Shown in pieces: positions 7,344 to 15,929 of a DNA stretch of 64,000 nucleotides (the first letter of the stretch is position 1; each line of letters begins with the position of its first letter). Position numbers and translations under genes: made by a program. Under the pieces are notes generated by a model, which saw only the letters and a program-made list of their open reading frames with translations, was not told the origin of the DNA and ran no database searches. The stretch comes from Roseobacter sp. (GTDB taxonomy: Bacteria; Pseudomonadota; Alphaproteobacteria; Rhodobacterales; Rhodobacteraceae): positions 1 through 64,000 of the forward strand of contig JAGXGZ010000053.1 in the NCBI GenBank assembly GCA_024636495.1, in the 5' to 3' direction.

Positions 7344-9188
7344 ATGTGTGGTATCGTCGGCATCGTTGGTAAACATCAGGCGGCTCCGATCCTTGTGGAT
7401 GGATTGCGGCGGTTGGAATACCGTGGATATGACAGCGCGGGCATCGCTACAGTGGATGCAAACATGGGTGCTGGCAGGCTGGATCGCCGCCGCGCTTTGG
7501 GCAAACTGGTCAACCTGGCCGATCTTCTGGTGCATGATCCGCTGACAGGGACCAGTGGCATCGGCCACACTCGTTGGGCCACACATGGGGCCGCCACCAC
7601 CGTCAACGCCCACCCGCATGCGCGAGGGCGTGTAGCTGTTGTGCATAACGGGATCATTGAAAATTATCGCAGCCTGCGCGAAGAACTGGTCTCACATCAG
7701 ATTGTTCCCGAAACCCAGACCGATACAGAAACGGTTGCGATGCTGTGCAACTGGTTCCTTGATAAAGGGCACAGCGCCGAAGAAGCCGCCAAAGCGACCA
7801 TCGCCAAACTAGAAGGCGCTTATGCGCTGGCCTTCCTGTTTGAGGGCGAGGTCGATCTAATGATTGCAGCGCGCAAAGGATCACCTTTGGCGGTAGGCTG
7901 GGGTGACGGCGAGATGTTCATCGGCTCGGATGCGTTGGCGCTGGCTTCTATGGCCTCCGAAGTGACCTATCTGGAAGAAGGCGATATCGCCGTCCTGACC
8001 CGTGCAGGGGTCACGTTCTACACAGCCGAGGGCAAGACGGTGGAGCGCGCGCGAAAAACTGTCGAGATTGACATCAACAGCGTTGATAAAGGTGGCTATA
8101 AGCATTTTATGGCCAAAGAGATTGCGGAACAGCCACGTGTGCTGTCGGCGGCGGCAGATTATTATCTGGGGGGTCGTAGCACGGCTGATCGCATGGGCCG
8201 GGAGCTGCTGGAGAGCATTGATTTCACCAATATGGACCGTCTGGTGATGGTGGCTTGCGGCACTGCCGCACTGGCCTGTCACACGGCCAAATACTGGTTT
8301 GAACAAATCGCCCACCTGCCCGTCGAGGTCGATATCGCCTCTGAATACCGTTATCGCGAACCCCCTTTATCAGACCGCACCGTGGCGCTATTTGTCAGCC
8401 AGTCTGGTGAAACCGCTGATACGCTGGCTGCCTTGCGGTATTGTGCTGGCAAGGCGGGTAAGATCGTGTCAGTGGTCAACGTTGCGACATCCTCCATTGC
8501 GCGCGAAAGTGACGTGGCCCTGCCCATTTTGGCAGGTACTGAAATCGGTGTGGCCTCAACCAAGGCTTTCACCTGTCAGTTGACAGTGCTGGCGGCCATG
8601 GTGATCACAGCCGCACGGCAGCGCGGCCATCTGGATGCCGCCGCCGAGACCAAGCTATGCGAACAGTTGATGGCGGTGCCGCGTCTGGTGGGGCAGGCGC
8701 TGACTTGTGAGGAAGAAGTTAAGAAGATCGCCAGCCATTTGGGCAATGTCAGCGACGCGCTGTTTCTGGGGCGTGGTGCGATGTATCCACTGGCGCTGGA
8801 AGGCGCGCTGAAGCTCAAAGAAATTTCATATATCCATGCCGAAGGTTACGCGAGCGGCGAGCTCAAGCACGGACCAATTGCTTTGGTCGATGACAAACTT
8901 CCCGTGATTGTGCTCGCGCCTCGCGATGCGCTGTTTGATAAATCAGTCTCTAACATGCAAGAAGTCATGGCGCGGGGCGGTAAGATCATCATGGTCAGCG
9001 ATCAGGCGGGTCTAAACGAGGGCGGTGAAGGCGTTTGGGAAACGATCGAAATGCCCACTATCGAAGGGCCATTTGCCGCAATCATCTATGCCGTGCCAAT
9101 GCAGTTGATATCCTATCATACGGCAATTGAAAAAGGCACGGATGTGGACCAGCCGCGCAATCTCGCAAAGTCTGTAACAGTGGAATAA
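7344..9188 (+). CDS. glmS: Glutamine-fructose-6-phosphate aminotransferase (isomerizing)
   Basis: Makes glucosamine-6-phosphate from fructose-6-phosphate and glutamine, the first step to UDP-GlcNAc for peptidoglycan, LPS and many exopolysaccharides. The 614-residue protein is full length. MCGIVGIVG puts the N-terminal nucleophile Cys right after the initiator Met, which fixes the start at 7344. RGYDSAG and HTRWATHG belong to the glutaminase domain. VACGTAALACHTAKYWFE, SQSGETADTL and ASTKAFT are sugar-isomerase motifs, and the C-terminus is QPRNLAKSVTVE. glmS usually sits beside glmU in these bacteria. Here both flanks are insertion sequences, and an IS6-type element starts two bases after the stop codon. 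Confidence 0.97.
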   Translation: MCGIVGIVGKHQAAPILVDGLRRLEYRGYDSAGIATVDANMGAGRLDRRRALGKLVNLADLLVHDPLTGTSGIGHTRWATHGAATTVNAHPHARGRVAVVHNGIIENYRSLREELVSHQIVPETQTDTETVAMLCNWFLDKGHSAEEAAKATIAKLEGAYALAFLFEGEVDLMIAARKGSPLAVGWGDGEMFIGSDALALASMASEVTYLEEGDIAVLTRAGVTFYTAEGKTVERARKTVEIDINSVDKGGYKHFMAKEIAEQPRVLSAAADYYLGGRSTADRMGRELLESIDFTNMDRLVMVACGTAALACHTAKYWFEQIAHLPVEVDIASEYRYREPPLSDRTVALFVSQSGETADTLAALRYCAGKAGKIVSVVNVATSSIARESDVALPILAGTEIGVASTKAFTCQLTVLAAMVITAARQRGHLDAAAETKLCEQLMAVPRLVGQALTCEEEVKKIASHLGNVSDALFLGRGAMYPLALEGALKLKEISYIHAEGYASGELKHGPIALVDDKLPVIVLAPRDALFDKSVSNMQEVMARGGKIIMVSDQAGLNEGGEGVWETIEMPTIEGPFAAIIYAVPMQLISYHTAIEKGTDVDQPRNLAKSVTVE

Positions 9189-9190
9189 GC

Positions 9191-10001
9191 GGTTCTATCG
9201 CAAATTTTTTTGGAATTTGAGTGCGGGCATCGCCCGGACACAATTATGCTGCGAGGGCAGTAAACTGCTGAAGTGCGGTAAGGCCGTTGGCATGGAGCCC
9301 CTTTCGGATCATGTGCGCGGTCTCGATCCCAGCCAAGGTCTCCTCGGCAGAATGGAAGGCCTTGAAGCCAAGCATCGGGCCCGTGATCCGCTTTACGAAG
9401 CGATGATCTTGTTGAGATATTTGACTTGCAGTATCTTGATGGTGTTTCCTGAGCCTGTGAACTTCAGGATCACATTGACGTTTTGCAGACCCGCCAGATT
9501 AGCGCCGATTTTGTCGATGACGACACGGTCAGGCACGCCATTGGTGCCAATCGCGCGATTGAAAAACCGACGGGCCGCAGCCTTGTCGCAACGCTTAGAC
9601 AGCATGAAATCAAGGGTTTTTCCTGTGTTGTCGACCGCCCGGTAATAGTAAGTTCATTTGCCTTTAACCTTGATGTAGGTTTCGTCCATGCGCCAAGATT
9701 CAGCCGTTGGCTTCTTGCGGGACTGCGCTTGTGCCGCCATCAGCGGCGCAAACTTAATCACCCAACGGTTCAGCGTCCCATGATCAATATTAACGCCACG
9801 CTCCTCCATGATCTACTCGAGATCGCGGTAGGAATCAGGGTAGCGCAGATAGAAGAACACGGCGTACAAGATCGCTTCCTTTGGGAAATGTACGCCCTTG
9901 AAATCAACCATCGCTTCGCCCCTCTCGTCCGCCACGTCTACCGGAAAATTACTGCCGCATTACGTGACCCCGCGAAAGTCAAAAAAGTTTGTGACAGAAC
10001 C
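9191..10001 (-). mobile_element. Decayed full-length IS6-family element
   Basis: An element of about 811 bp with terminal inverted repeats: GGTTCTATCGCAAATTTTTT from 9191, and GGTTCTGTCACAAACTTTTT read inward from 10001. Roughly three quarters of the first 29 bases match. Size and ends fit the IS6 family. The flanking eight bases, GAATAAGC on the left and TTAAAAGC on the right, agree at only five of eight positions, so there is no clean target duplication. The enclosed transposase gene is broken. Confidence 0.85.
9244..9911 (-). pseudogene. IS6-family transposase, inactivated
   Basis: Recognisable IS6-type DDE transposase read from about 9911 down to 9244. It keeps the N-terminal MVDFKG and YRDLE, then a TAG in place of a Glu codon before IMEERGVNIDHGTLNRWV. 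MDETYIKVKG holds the first Asp, followed by a TGA in place of the usual Trp codon. VVIDKIGANLAGLQN holds the second Asp. Near 9405 a small deletion shifts the frame and removes the NNIIEQDHR segment that carries the catalytic Glu. The remainder continues in another frame as RFVKRITGPMLGFKAFHS through AHMIRKGLHANGL. Two nonsense codons and a frameshift mean it is dead. Confidence 0.9.
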
Positions 10002-10027
10002 TTAAAAGCAGTTGATGCCGAAAATGC

Positions 10028-10056
10028 AAAAGGCCGGGCATGCTACCCGGCCTTTT
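10028..10056. terminator. Rho-independent terminator, usable from both sides
   Basis: An 11-bp stem (AAAAGGCCGGG / CCCGGCCTTTT) with a 7-base loop lies between the IS6 element and the end of the Wza-like gene. T-rich flanks allow termination in either direction. It serves the minus-strand export gene and could also stop glmS read-through across the IS. Confidence 0.85.
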
Positions 10057-10075
10057 CAAAGATCTCATATTTATC

Positions 10076-11434
10076 TTAATTTGCGAAAGCAGTCCCTGCG
10101 CTCAAGATTTGCGGCAGAATTTGCGAGATCGACCGGCTCCACTTGGTCACAGGCTGCTGCGCAATAAAGATAATATCATCTGGGCGCAGTTCAAAACGGG
10201 TTGCCAAAACAAAATTCGCAGCATTGCGCGCATCCAGATGCCACGCAGTCACGGCCCCAAATTCACGTGGGTCCGACGAAGACCGCAAAACATAGATATG
10301 CGATACATCGCCTGTTGCTGTCGCAACACCACCGCCCTCATCATACAAGGCATCAGCCAAGCTCGCGGTGCGCTCGAACGGCAGGGCGAAACGCGACTGC
10401 TTACCAACTTCGCCAGTCAGATAGACATACTTGCGGTTGTCAGCACCAAGATCTACCCGCGCGGTATAATTTTGGCGCGCTTCCTCAAGATCAGCCCGGC
10501 GCAAACCCACCTCGGCCTGAAGCTCAGCCAGCGCAGACGACCGCGACGCCTGCCGCGCCTGGATCAGCGTGATCTGTTGGGCGAAATAGTCTTGTGCGCG
10601 AGAGAGTTCATATTCCGTATCAACAAAGACAGCATCACCCGGCAATAGGCGCGTTTTGGTCAGGCTGGCACTTGCATAAAGCTGCGACAACGGAATCTGA
10701 TACAATGTGCCATCGCGGTAAAGACGGATCGATGCATAGTCTTGATCCTCTACAGTGATACCGCCCGCGGCAGCGAGTGCTTCCTCAAGATAAAGCGGTG
10801 TCAGTGTCACAGGGACAACCGTTGGGTTGGCGACTGCACCACCGATAGAAATTTTGCGGGAATTAAATTCAGAGATCTCGAGGCTGAATGTCGGGTCAAT
10901 CTGGTTTTCAACAAGCCGCTGGAACAACGCAGCTTCTGCATCTTCGATTGTCAGGCCCGCGATCCGTACACGACCGACGTCAGGGATGTTGATCGACCCG
11001 TCATCCTGCACAGTATAACCTTGCCGAGAGTTCTGGGCCGCCAACAAACCGGAAAGCTGCTCGACCGACGACCCTGCACGCGGGGTAGCAAGCAAGACAA
11101 CGTCGCCGATACCGATCTCGTAGGGTCCAGGGTTTGCGTCAGGCGGCAAACGCATCTCGAGTGCGGCCGGACGGGATTCATTTTGAATCGTCGCAGCAGG
11201 AAGCGCGCCTACGCCTCTTAACCCGGAACCAGACCCCGCCGTTTGCGAAAACACCGCAGGAAGCGTCTGCGGCGAAAAGGGTGAGCGGTTGGCCTGAACA
11301 ACTGTTTCACCATTCAAATCGATGACGCGAACGTTGGTGCCGCCAGAAGCCCCTTCGATCACTTTGGGTGTGCGGTAAATGGTACCGCAGCTCGTCAAAC
11401 TCAGGCCTAGAATAGCCACCAAAAGGTATCTCAC
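10076..11434 (-). CDS. Polysaccharide export lipoprotein, Wza/GfcE family
   Basis: Outer-membrane polysaccharide export protein of 452 residues. A lipoprotein signal peptide ends in LTSC (Cys16). The Poly_export domain begins near residue 105 (PYEIGIGDVVLLATP) and includes DDGSINIPDVGRVRIAGLT. SLBB-like repeats follow (ISIGGAVANPTVVPV, and later VYLTGEVGKQSRFALP). Near residues 285 to 330 is an Ala/Arg/Glu-rich helix, unlike the shortest Wza proteins. The C-terminal segment WSRSISQILPQIL is amphipathic and may be the membrane-spanning helix seen in Wza. It is the last gene of a minus-strand set with the YjbF- and YjbH-type genes, the usual gfc/yjb-like export arrangement, and ends just before a strong terminator. 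Confidence 0.92.
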   Translation of the reverse strand: MRYLLVAILGLSLTSCGTIYRTPKVIEGASGGTNVRVIDLNGETVVQANRSPFSPQTLPAVFSQTAGSGSGLRGVGALPAATIQNESRPAALEMRLPPDANPGPYEIGIGDVVLLATPRAGSSVEQLSGLLAAQNSRQGYTVQDDGSINIPDVGRVRIAGLTIEDAEAALFQRLVENQIDPTFSLEISEFNSRKISIGGAVANPTVVPVTLTPLYLEEALAAAGGITVEDQDYASIRLYRDGTLYQIPLSQLYASASLTKTRLLPGDAVFVDTEYELSRAQDYFAQQITLIQARQASRSSALAELQAEVGLRRADLEEARQNYTARVDLGADNRKYVYLTGEVGKQSRFALPFERTASLADALYDEGGGVATATGDVSHIYVLRSSSDPREFGAVTAWHLDARNAANFVLATRFELRPDDIIFIAQQPVTKWSRSISQILPQILSAGTAFAN

Positions 11435-11496
11435 GACACGTCACTCCAATCCAGCATTCGACATTGCAGGCCACCCAGCCCGAACATCACTTTCGT

Positions 11497-12156
11497 TTAA
11501 CGAACCCCCGCTTGGGTTTTGATATATCCAAGCGCGACCCCCGCCCATTGACGCGCCTGAACGATGGCACCGCTATTTGAACTGACCCAATAAGTGTTTG
11601 TGAACGACTGGTCCAGACTTTTGCAGTCTTCAGTCATCACCCTCGTGGGAATATTTCCTATTTCTAGGTTGATCACGCTTGAGCCCTTGCTTTCAATCAA
11701 GCACCTGTATGTCCGTGTGTCTATCCGATCATTGCCATTCAGGTTGCTGTGCAAGCGATCAGAATACCCTGTACGCCCTGACAGGATAAACCGCTTGGGC
11801 TCTGAAATGTCTGCGGCAAACAGCTCTGACCCGACACCGCGCGTGCCTTGCAGCATCCCGTCTTCGATCATCATCGCGCTCATATCAGCGCTCAGCCAAG
11901 TATCTACACCATTGATTGTATTTTCCAAAAGCAAACGGCCCGACTGGCCACGGCTTTCAACTGTAACAACGAGCAGTGGAACCGATGTATCCGCAACCAA
12001 AGCCGCAAATCGCGGTGGAAACTGACCCGCTGGCAAAGCGGCTTGCGCAGGTTCGTTCGTGGCAATTGAAATGGCGCGGTTAACAAGGCCGCCGGACCCC
12101 GAACAGCCAGTCAGAAAAGCCACCGCAAGCAAAAGGGTCGTAAAACGAGTAATCAT
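11497..12156 (-). CDS. yjbF: YjbF-family exopolysaccharide lipoprotein
   Basis: A lipoprotein of 219 residues in the YjbF/GfcB family, linked to group 4 capsule or exopolysaccharide secretion. The signal peptide ends in LTGC. The rest is a predicted beta-rich domain with VVTVESRGQSGRLLLE, TWLSADMSAMMIEDGMLQGTRG and the TYRCLIES region with paired Cys. I chose the ATG at 12156 because it overlaps the YjbH stop in an ATGA arrangement and gives a clean lipoprotein signal. A start six codons upstream would add MGEVSA before it. Biochemical function is unknown in the family. Confidence 0.85.
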   Translation of the reverse strand: MITRFTTLLLAVAFLTGCSGSGGLVNRAISIATNEPAQAALPAGQFPPRFAALVADTSVPLLVVTVESRGQSGRLLLENTINGVDTWLSADMSAMMIEDGMLQGTRGVGSELFAADISEPKRFILSGRTGYSDRLHSNLNGNDRIDTRTYRCLIESKGSSVINLEIGNIPTRVMTEDCKSLDQSFTNTYWVSSNSGAIVQARQWAGVALGYIKTQAGVR

Positions 12157-14276
12157 CGCAGATACCTCCCCCAACCGTCGCTTAGCTCTTTGCCGCGGTA
12201 ATCCCTTGTCACGCCATAAAGCCTGTTTTCAACGTTCAAGCGTGCGCCGCCATCGCGTGTGATCGGCTGGATTTTCTGCGAAACAACCGTGCGGGACGGC
12301 CTGCCCGTGAGCCAGGAAAGTGGAATTTCGACGCGCAGGCCTTTGTCGAACGACCCCTCGCCAAAGGTGTTGAACGGAACATCTGTAAGGGTAAAGTAAC
12401 CACCAACCTTGAACCCGTTGTTGAATTCGCGATCAACGGAAACCGTCGCACCATAGTCGCCCGCAAGATAGCGGCCCACGTCAAGCTGACCCAAAAAGCC
12501 ATTACCAAAATCATAATACGCTGACGCATGACCCGTCACGACATCATAATTCTGAAAGCCAAAGAGCATATCAAAATCACGCTGTTTGACAAAGTTCAGT
12601 TCGGCCCCAAGCGCCAAACGGCTTGATGTCGGGTACCAAAGCACTTCTGCCGAAACGCCGCCGAACATGCTTTCGAGATACCCGACAGACACTCTGCCAA
12701 ACAGATTTTCACCCGGACGGAACATATATTCCGCCGTAAGGGTGTTCACCTCAAGTTCGGATTGGCGGGCGTAGCGGACAGCATTACTGCGAACAGGTTC
12801 AATCGCAGAGTTCGAAGTCCGAGCGGAATCGCCAATATTTCCGACCAAAGGATACCGGAATTTACCCGCAAAGGTCAGGCCGGGTCTGGGGCGATAAGCA
12901 AGCTTTAACTGCACACCCAAGTCTGTACGCACGGGGCTGTCTGGGTCAAAGAACGACGTGGCCAAATACGGCCCAACAGACGCATCGAACACAGGAAACG
13001 CGTCTTCAAGCTCGCCGGCACGGCCCTCGTCATAGGCATCGTTGATGTCAGCCCGCGCAAGTGTCCGCCAAGAGCCATCATAATCGAACTGAAGCTCTTC
13101 AAGATCTGACCGCTGGGTCACAACGCGGCTGATCGGCACGCCGTTGCTTTGGAAAACCACTGTAAGTTCTTCGATCTGCGGCGGCAGCGTGTCTGCCATA
13201 ACCCGCGCAGCACGCCCTGCGGCCTGCGCTTCGATGTCCCAACGGTTGTTCTGAACACGAACGGTTGCCCGCGTGCCCGACATCGTAAAGCCCTGAAGCT
13301 CAAGTCCGTCTTGCGCAAGGCGTGTCTGCAACACCCGCTGCGCCGCGTCTTTGCCACCGCCCTTTGCGCTGTTGTTCCAGTCAGCGATAGCAAGCCGATT
13401 GCGCTGACCTATGGATCTTGGCGCAGCCTCAAGGCTGCCGGCATTGGGGCGTTTAGCCGGATTGATCACATAGGTTAATTGCGCGCCAACTTCTTTGCCA
13501 CCAACAACAAATCCCTTGAGGCTCACCCCGTTCTTGAACCGATATTCAAGACCGAAGTTCATTGGAGACGAAATATCTATCCCGGTGTTAACGGATTCCC
13601 GTGTGTACAGATCAGGAGAGTATTCGGCAAAAAACGTTGTTTGATCGCTTATTTTCCACTTTACGCCCCCGAAAAGCGACGCCGGCCCACGGAACCAGTT
13701 CCCCGTTTCGACTTGGCCGCCAGTTCCCGTAAATCCGACAGGTCGGGTGTCAAACCGGCTCGAAATGGCCCCCAGTGGGTTTGAAAAAGACCCTCTGCCC
13801 GCCAAACGGCCCCAGCCCATACCACCAGTCACTTCGATCTTTGATCCTAGGCTTTTGGTCGCAACAACATATTCGCTGCTTAGGACCCCGGTGCCCAGAA
13901 AGTCCCGAAGGCCTAAAGCGATTGCTGGGCGGTATTTTGTCTCATCAAAAGCTTGGAAATGGATGTCAAAACTACGGTCAAACAGGTCTCCTCTGCGTAG
14001 CGGAGTCGGCAGTCCAAAACCACTGATTTTTGAATAGCGGAAAGCGCCGTAAACGCGAGGCAAAACCTGAAAAGCAGCCGTATATCTGAAAGTCGGCCCG
14101 AATGCGCTTGCGGTGACTGAAAGCTCACCGTCATTCATCACTTCGGCCGTCGGCATTTCAACCAATCCAGGCGTGCCATACGTAGAAAGCGACTGGCCCG
14201 AAAGACTGGACGCGCCTGTTACCGCAACCACAATCAATCCTGTGGCATAAACTATTCTCTTGGTCCGCTCTTGCAT
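12153..14276 (-). CDS. yjbH: YjbH-family outer-membrane exopolysaccharide protein
   Basis: A 707-residue predicted outer-membrane beta-barrel protein of the YjbH/GfcD family. It has an N-terminal signal peptide with a hydrophobic run near residues 8 to 25, the family motif STYGTPGLVEMPTAEVMNDG, and many alternating strands rich in aromatic residues, such as GAFRYSKISGFG, FFAEYSPDLYT and YDVVTGHASAYYDFGNGFLG. The length matches the family. It is first in the operon, followed with a 4-base overlap by yjbF and then the Wza-like gene. Its promoter region is shared with the divergent phosphatase gene and holds paired TTTTGCAA repeats. Confidence 0.9.
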   Translation of the reverse strand: MQERTKRIVYATGLIVVAVTGASSLSGQSLSTYGTPGLVEMPTAEVMNDGELSVTASAFGPTFRYTAAFQVLPRVYGAFRYSKISGFGLPTPLRRGDLFDRSFDIHFQAFDETKYRPAIALGLRDFLGTGVLSSEYVVATKSLGSKIEVTGGMGWGRLAGRGSFSNPLGAISSRFDTRPVGFTGTGGQVETGNWFRGPASLFGGVKWKISDQTTFFAEYSPDLYTRESVNTGIDISSPMNFGLEYRFKNGVSLKGFVVGGKEVGAQLTYVINPAKRPNAGSLEAAPRSIGQRNRLAIADWNNSAKGGGKDAAQRVLQTRLAQDGLELQGFTMSGTRATVRVQNNRWDIEAQAAGRAARVMADTLPPQIEELTVVFQSNGVPISRVVTQRSDLEELQFDYDGSWRTLARADINDAYDEGRAGELEDAFPVFDASVGPYLATSFFDPDSPVRTDLGVQLKLAYRPRPGLTFAGKFRYPLVGNIGDSARTSNSAIEPVRSNAVRYARQSELEVNTLTAEYMFRPGENLFGRVSVGYLESMFGGVSAEVLWYPTSSRLALGAELNFVKQRDFDMLFGFQNYDVVTGHASAYYDFGNGFLGQLDVGRYLAGDYGATVSVDREFNNGFKVGGYFTLTDVPFNTFGEGSFDKGLRVEIPLSWLTGRPSRTVVSQKIQPITRDGGARLNVENRLYGVTRDYRGKELSDGWGRYLR

Positions 14277-14364
14277 CTGCGGACCTTCTTATTAATTATG
14301 CTCGATACCAGTCTAATACATAGAATTTCTTAGGATTTCACATTAGGGGATCGACAGTCTTCGA

Positions 14365-14394
14365 TTTTGCAATAGTGATGCGCCAGTTTTGCAA
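14365..14394. promoter_or_regulatory. Paired direct repeat TTTTGCAA, two helical turns apart
   Basis: TTTTGCAA occurs at 14365 to 14372 and again at 14387 to 14394, a 22-base period that puts both copies on the same DNA face. The pair sits between the divergent yjbH operon and the phosphatase gene, where a regulator of both could bind. The regulator is unknown. Confidence 0.45.
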
Positions 14395-14416
14395 CACAGA
14401 TGAACGGGCCAGATAA

Positions 14417-15142
14417 ATGTTGGGTAAATGGTTTAAGCGGGCAGAAGAGCCGCCCGCGCATTTCGATCCTGTATGCCCTGATGAACCGTTCATCGCAATT
14501 GGCGATGTTCACGGACGTTTTGACATCCTTCAAAGATTTCCGGAAAATAACGTCGGTGGTCAAATTATATTTCTTGGCGACATGATTGACCGCGGGGAAC
14601 AAAGCGCCGACGTGCTTAATGTTCTGTTTGCCGTGCCAGGAATAATATGCCTCATGGGCAACCATGAAGAGATGATGCTTGATTTTATCGCCCAACCTCA
14701 GGCGCAAGGCGGACGGTGGCTGCGTTACGGCGGTCTGCAAACACTTGCAAGCTTTGGGGTTTGGGGCATTTCTGAAACCTCGACGGGCGGAGAGCTAGAG
14801 CGCGCGCGCGACGCACTTGTAGAGGCGATGGGCCAAGATCTGATCGACTGGATCAGCGGCCTTCCAAAATGCTGGACGTCTGGAAATGTTGCCTTTGTCC
14901 ATGCAGGTGCGGATCCCACGGTGCCAATCGATGCGCAAAAAAACCGTGCGTTGCTTTGGGGGCATAACGATTTCGGCAAAGTACCGCGAAAAGACGGCAT
15001 GTGGATTGTGCACGGCCACACCATAACCGAACAGCCTATGATGAAGCCCGGCATTATATCAATCGATACAGGTGCTTACGCTACAGACAATCTGACTGCT
15101 GCGACCATCATGGATGGTGGCGTAGAATTTGAATACGTCTAG
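14417..15142 (+). CDS. PPP-type serine/threonine protein phosphatase (metallophosphoesterase)
   Basis: A 241-residue calcineurin-like phosphoesterase resembling bacterial PrpA and lambda phosphatase. The metal-binding and catalytic motifs appear in order: IGDVHGRFD near residue 30, LGDMIDRG near 54, MGNHEEMM near 82, FVHAGADP near 160 and VHGHTITE near 200. All metal ligands are present. There is no signal peptide, so it should be cytoplasmic. Similar genes often accompany polysaccharide loci, where they may dephosphorylate regulators or enzymes. Here it lies divergent from the yjbH operon and about 100 bases before the sugar transferase gene. The substrate is not predictable. Confidence 0.88.
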   Translation: MLGKWFKRAEEPPAHFDPVCPDEPFIAIGDVHGRFDILQRFPENNVGGQIIFLGDMIDRGEQSADVLNVLFAVPGIICLMGNHEEMMLDFIAQPQAQGGRWLRYGGLQTLASFGVWGISETSTGGELERARDALVEAMGQDLIDWISGLPKCWTSGNVAFVHAGADPTVPIDAQKNRALLWGHNDFGKVPRKDGMWIVHGHTITEQPMMKPGIISIDTGAYATDNLTAATIMDGGVEFEYV

Positions 15143-15195
15143 CCAGCAATTAGAAGCCCCCTTAACACGAATTTAGCATCCGTTCTGCATGATCT

Positions 15196-15216
15196 GCCAA
15201 TCCTAAGACGATTGGC
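15196..15216. promoter_or_regulatory. Inverted repeat upstream of the sugar transferase gene
   Basis: GCCAATC, seven bases, then GATTGGC forms a perfect 7+7 inverted repeat ending 24 bases before the ATG of the ExoY-like gene. Position and symmetry suit a repressor operator or a leader hairpin. No T-tract follows. Confidence 0.45.
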
Positions 15217-15240
15217 GACCTAGCTACAGCAGGGCAGATC

Positions 15241-15912
15241 ATGGCGTTTCTTGACCATCCATCAAAACGGATCACACCCGCGCACCGCTCAAGGATCGGC
15301 GGGCTATACGAGCGGGGCGGTAAACGCGTGTTCGACCTTGCAGTTTGCCTTCTTTTGCTGCCGTTTGTCGGGTTTGTCATCCTGTTACTTTGGTGGCTTG
15401 CAACCGCCATCGGCTCTTCCGGCTTTTTTGGGCACAAGCGGGTGGGACGAAACGGTGTAGTCTTCCACTGCTGGAAAATCCGCACGATGATCGCAAATGC
15501 AGATCGGGCGCTGCTGCTGGTTTTCAAACAAAGTCCGGATACAAAAAACGAATGGGAAATGAACCGGAAACTCGAAAACGATCCCAGAGTATTGCCCTTT
15601 GGCAAATTCCTGCGCCGGACCAGTCTGGACGAGTTGCCACAGATCTGGAATGTGATCCGGGGCGATATGTCGTTGGTCGGGCCCCGGCCTGTCACAAGGT
15701 CAGAGCTGTCTTTGTTCGGCGATGCCAGGAAAGATTATCTTTCCGTCAGGCCCGGCATCACCGGTTTGTGGCAAGTCAAGGCGCGCCGGGTGCCTTGCTA
15801 TATTCGCCGGGTAAAGCTTGATCGGCGCTATGCAAGAAACGTTACATTTGGTCAGGATCTGCGCATCCTGCTATGGACCCTTCCGGTGCTGTTTCGGGCA
15901 ACCGGTCGGTAA
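15241..15912 (+). CDS. Priming sugar-phosphate transferase (ExoY/WbaP family)
   Basis: A 223-residue monotopic membrane enzyme that transfers a sugar phosphate from a nucleotide sugar to undecaprenyl phosphate, starting repeat-unit assembly. A hydrophobic segment (VCLLLLPFVGFVILLLWWL) lies near residues 35 to 53. The catalytic block follows: GHKRVGRNG, CWKIRTM, NDPRVLPFGKFLRRTSLDEL, QIWNVIRGDMSLVGPRPV and PGITGLWQVKARR. The size suits the short ExoY type, without the large N-terminal domain of WbaP. With the CapD-like and Wza/YjbF/YjbH-type genes it completes a priming and export set. Glycosyltransferases, flippase and polymerase genes are not in the window. Confidence 0.92.
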   Translation: MAFLDHPSKRITPAHRSRIGGLYERGGKRVFDLAVCLLLLPFVGFVILLLWWLATAIGSSGFFGHKRVGRNGVVFHCWKIRTMIANADRALLLVFKQSPDTKNEWEMNRKLENDPRVLPFGKFLRRTSLDELPQIWNVIRGDMSLVGPRPVTRSELSLFGDARKDYLSVRPGITGLWQVKARRVPCYIRRVKLDRRYARNVTFGQDLRILLWTLPVLFRATGR

Positions 15913-15929
15913 CCGACGACAAGCGCCGT

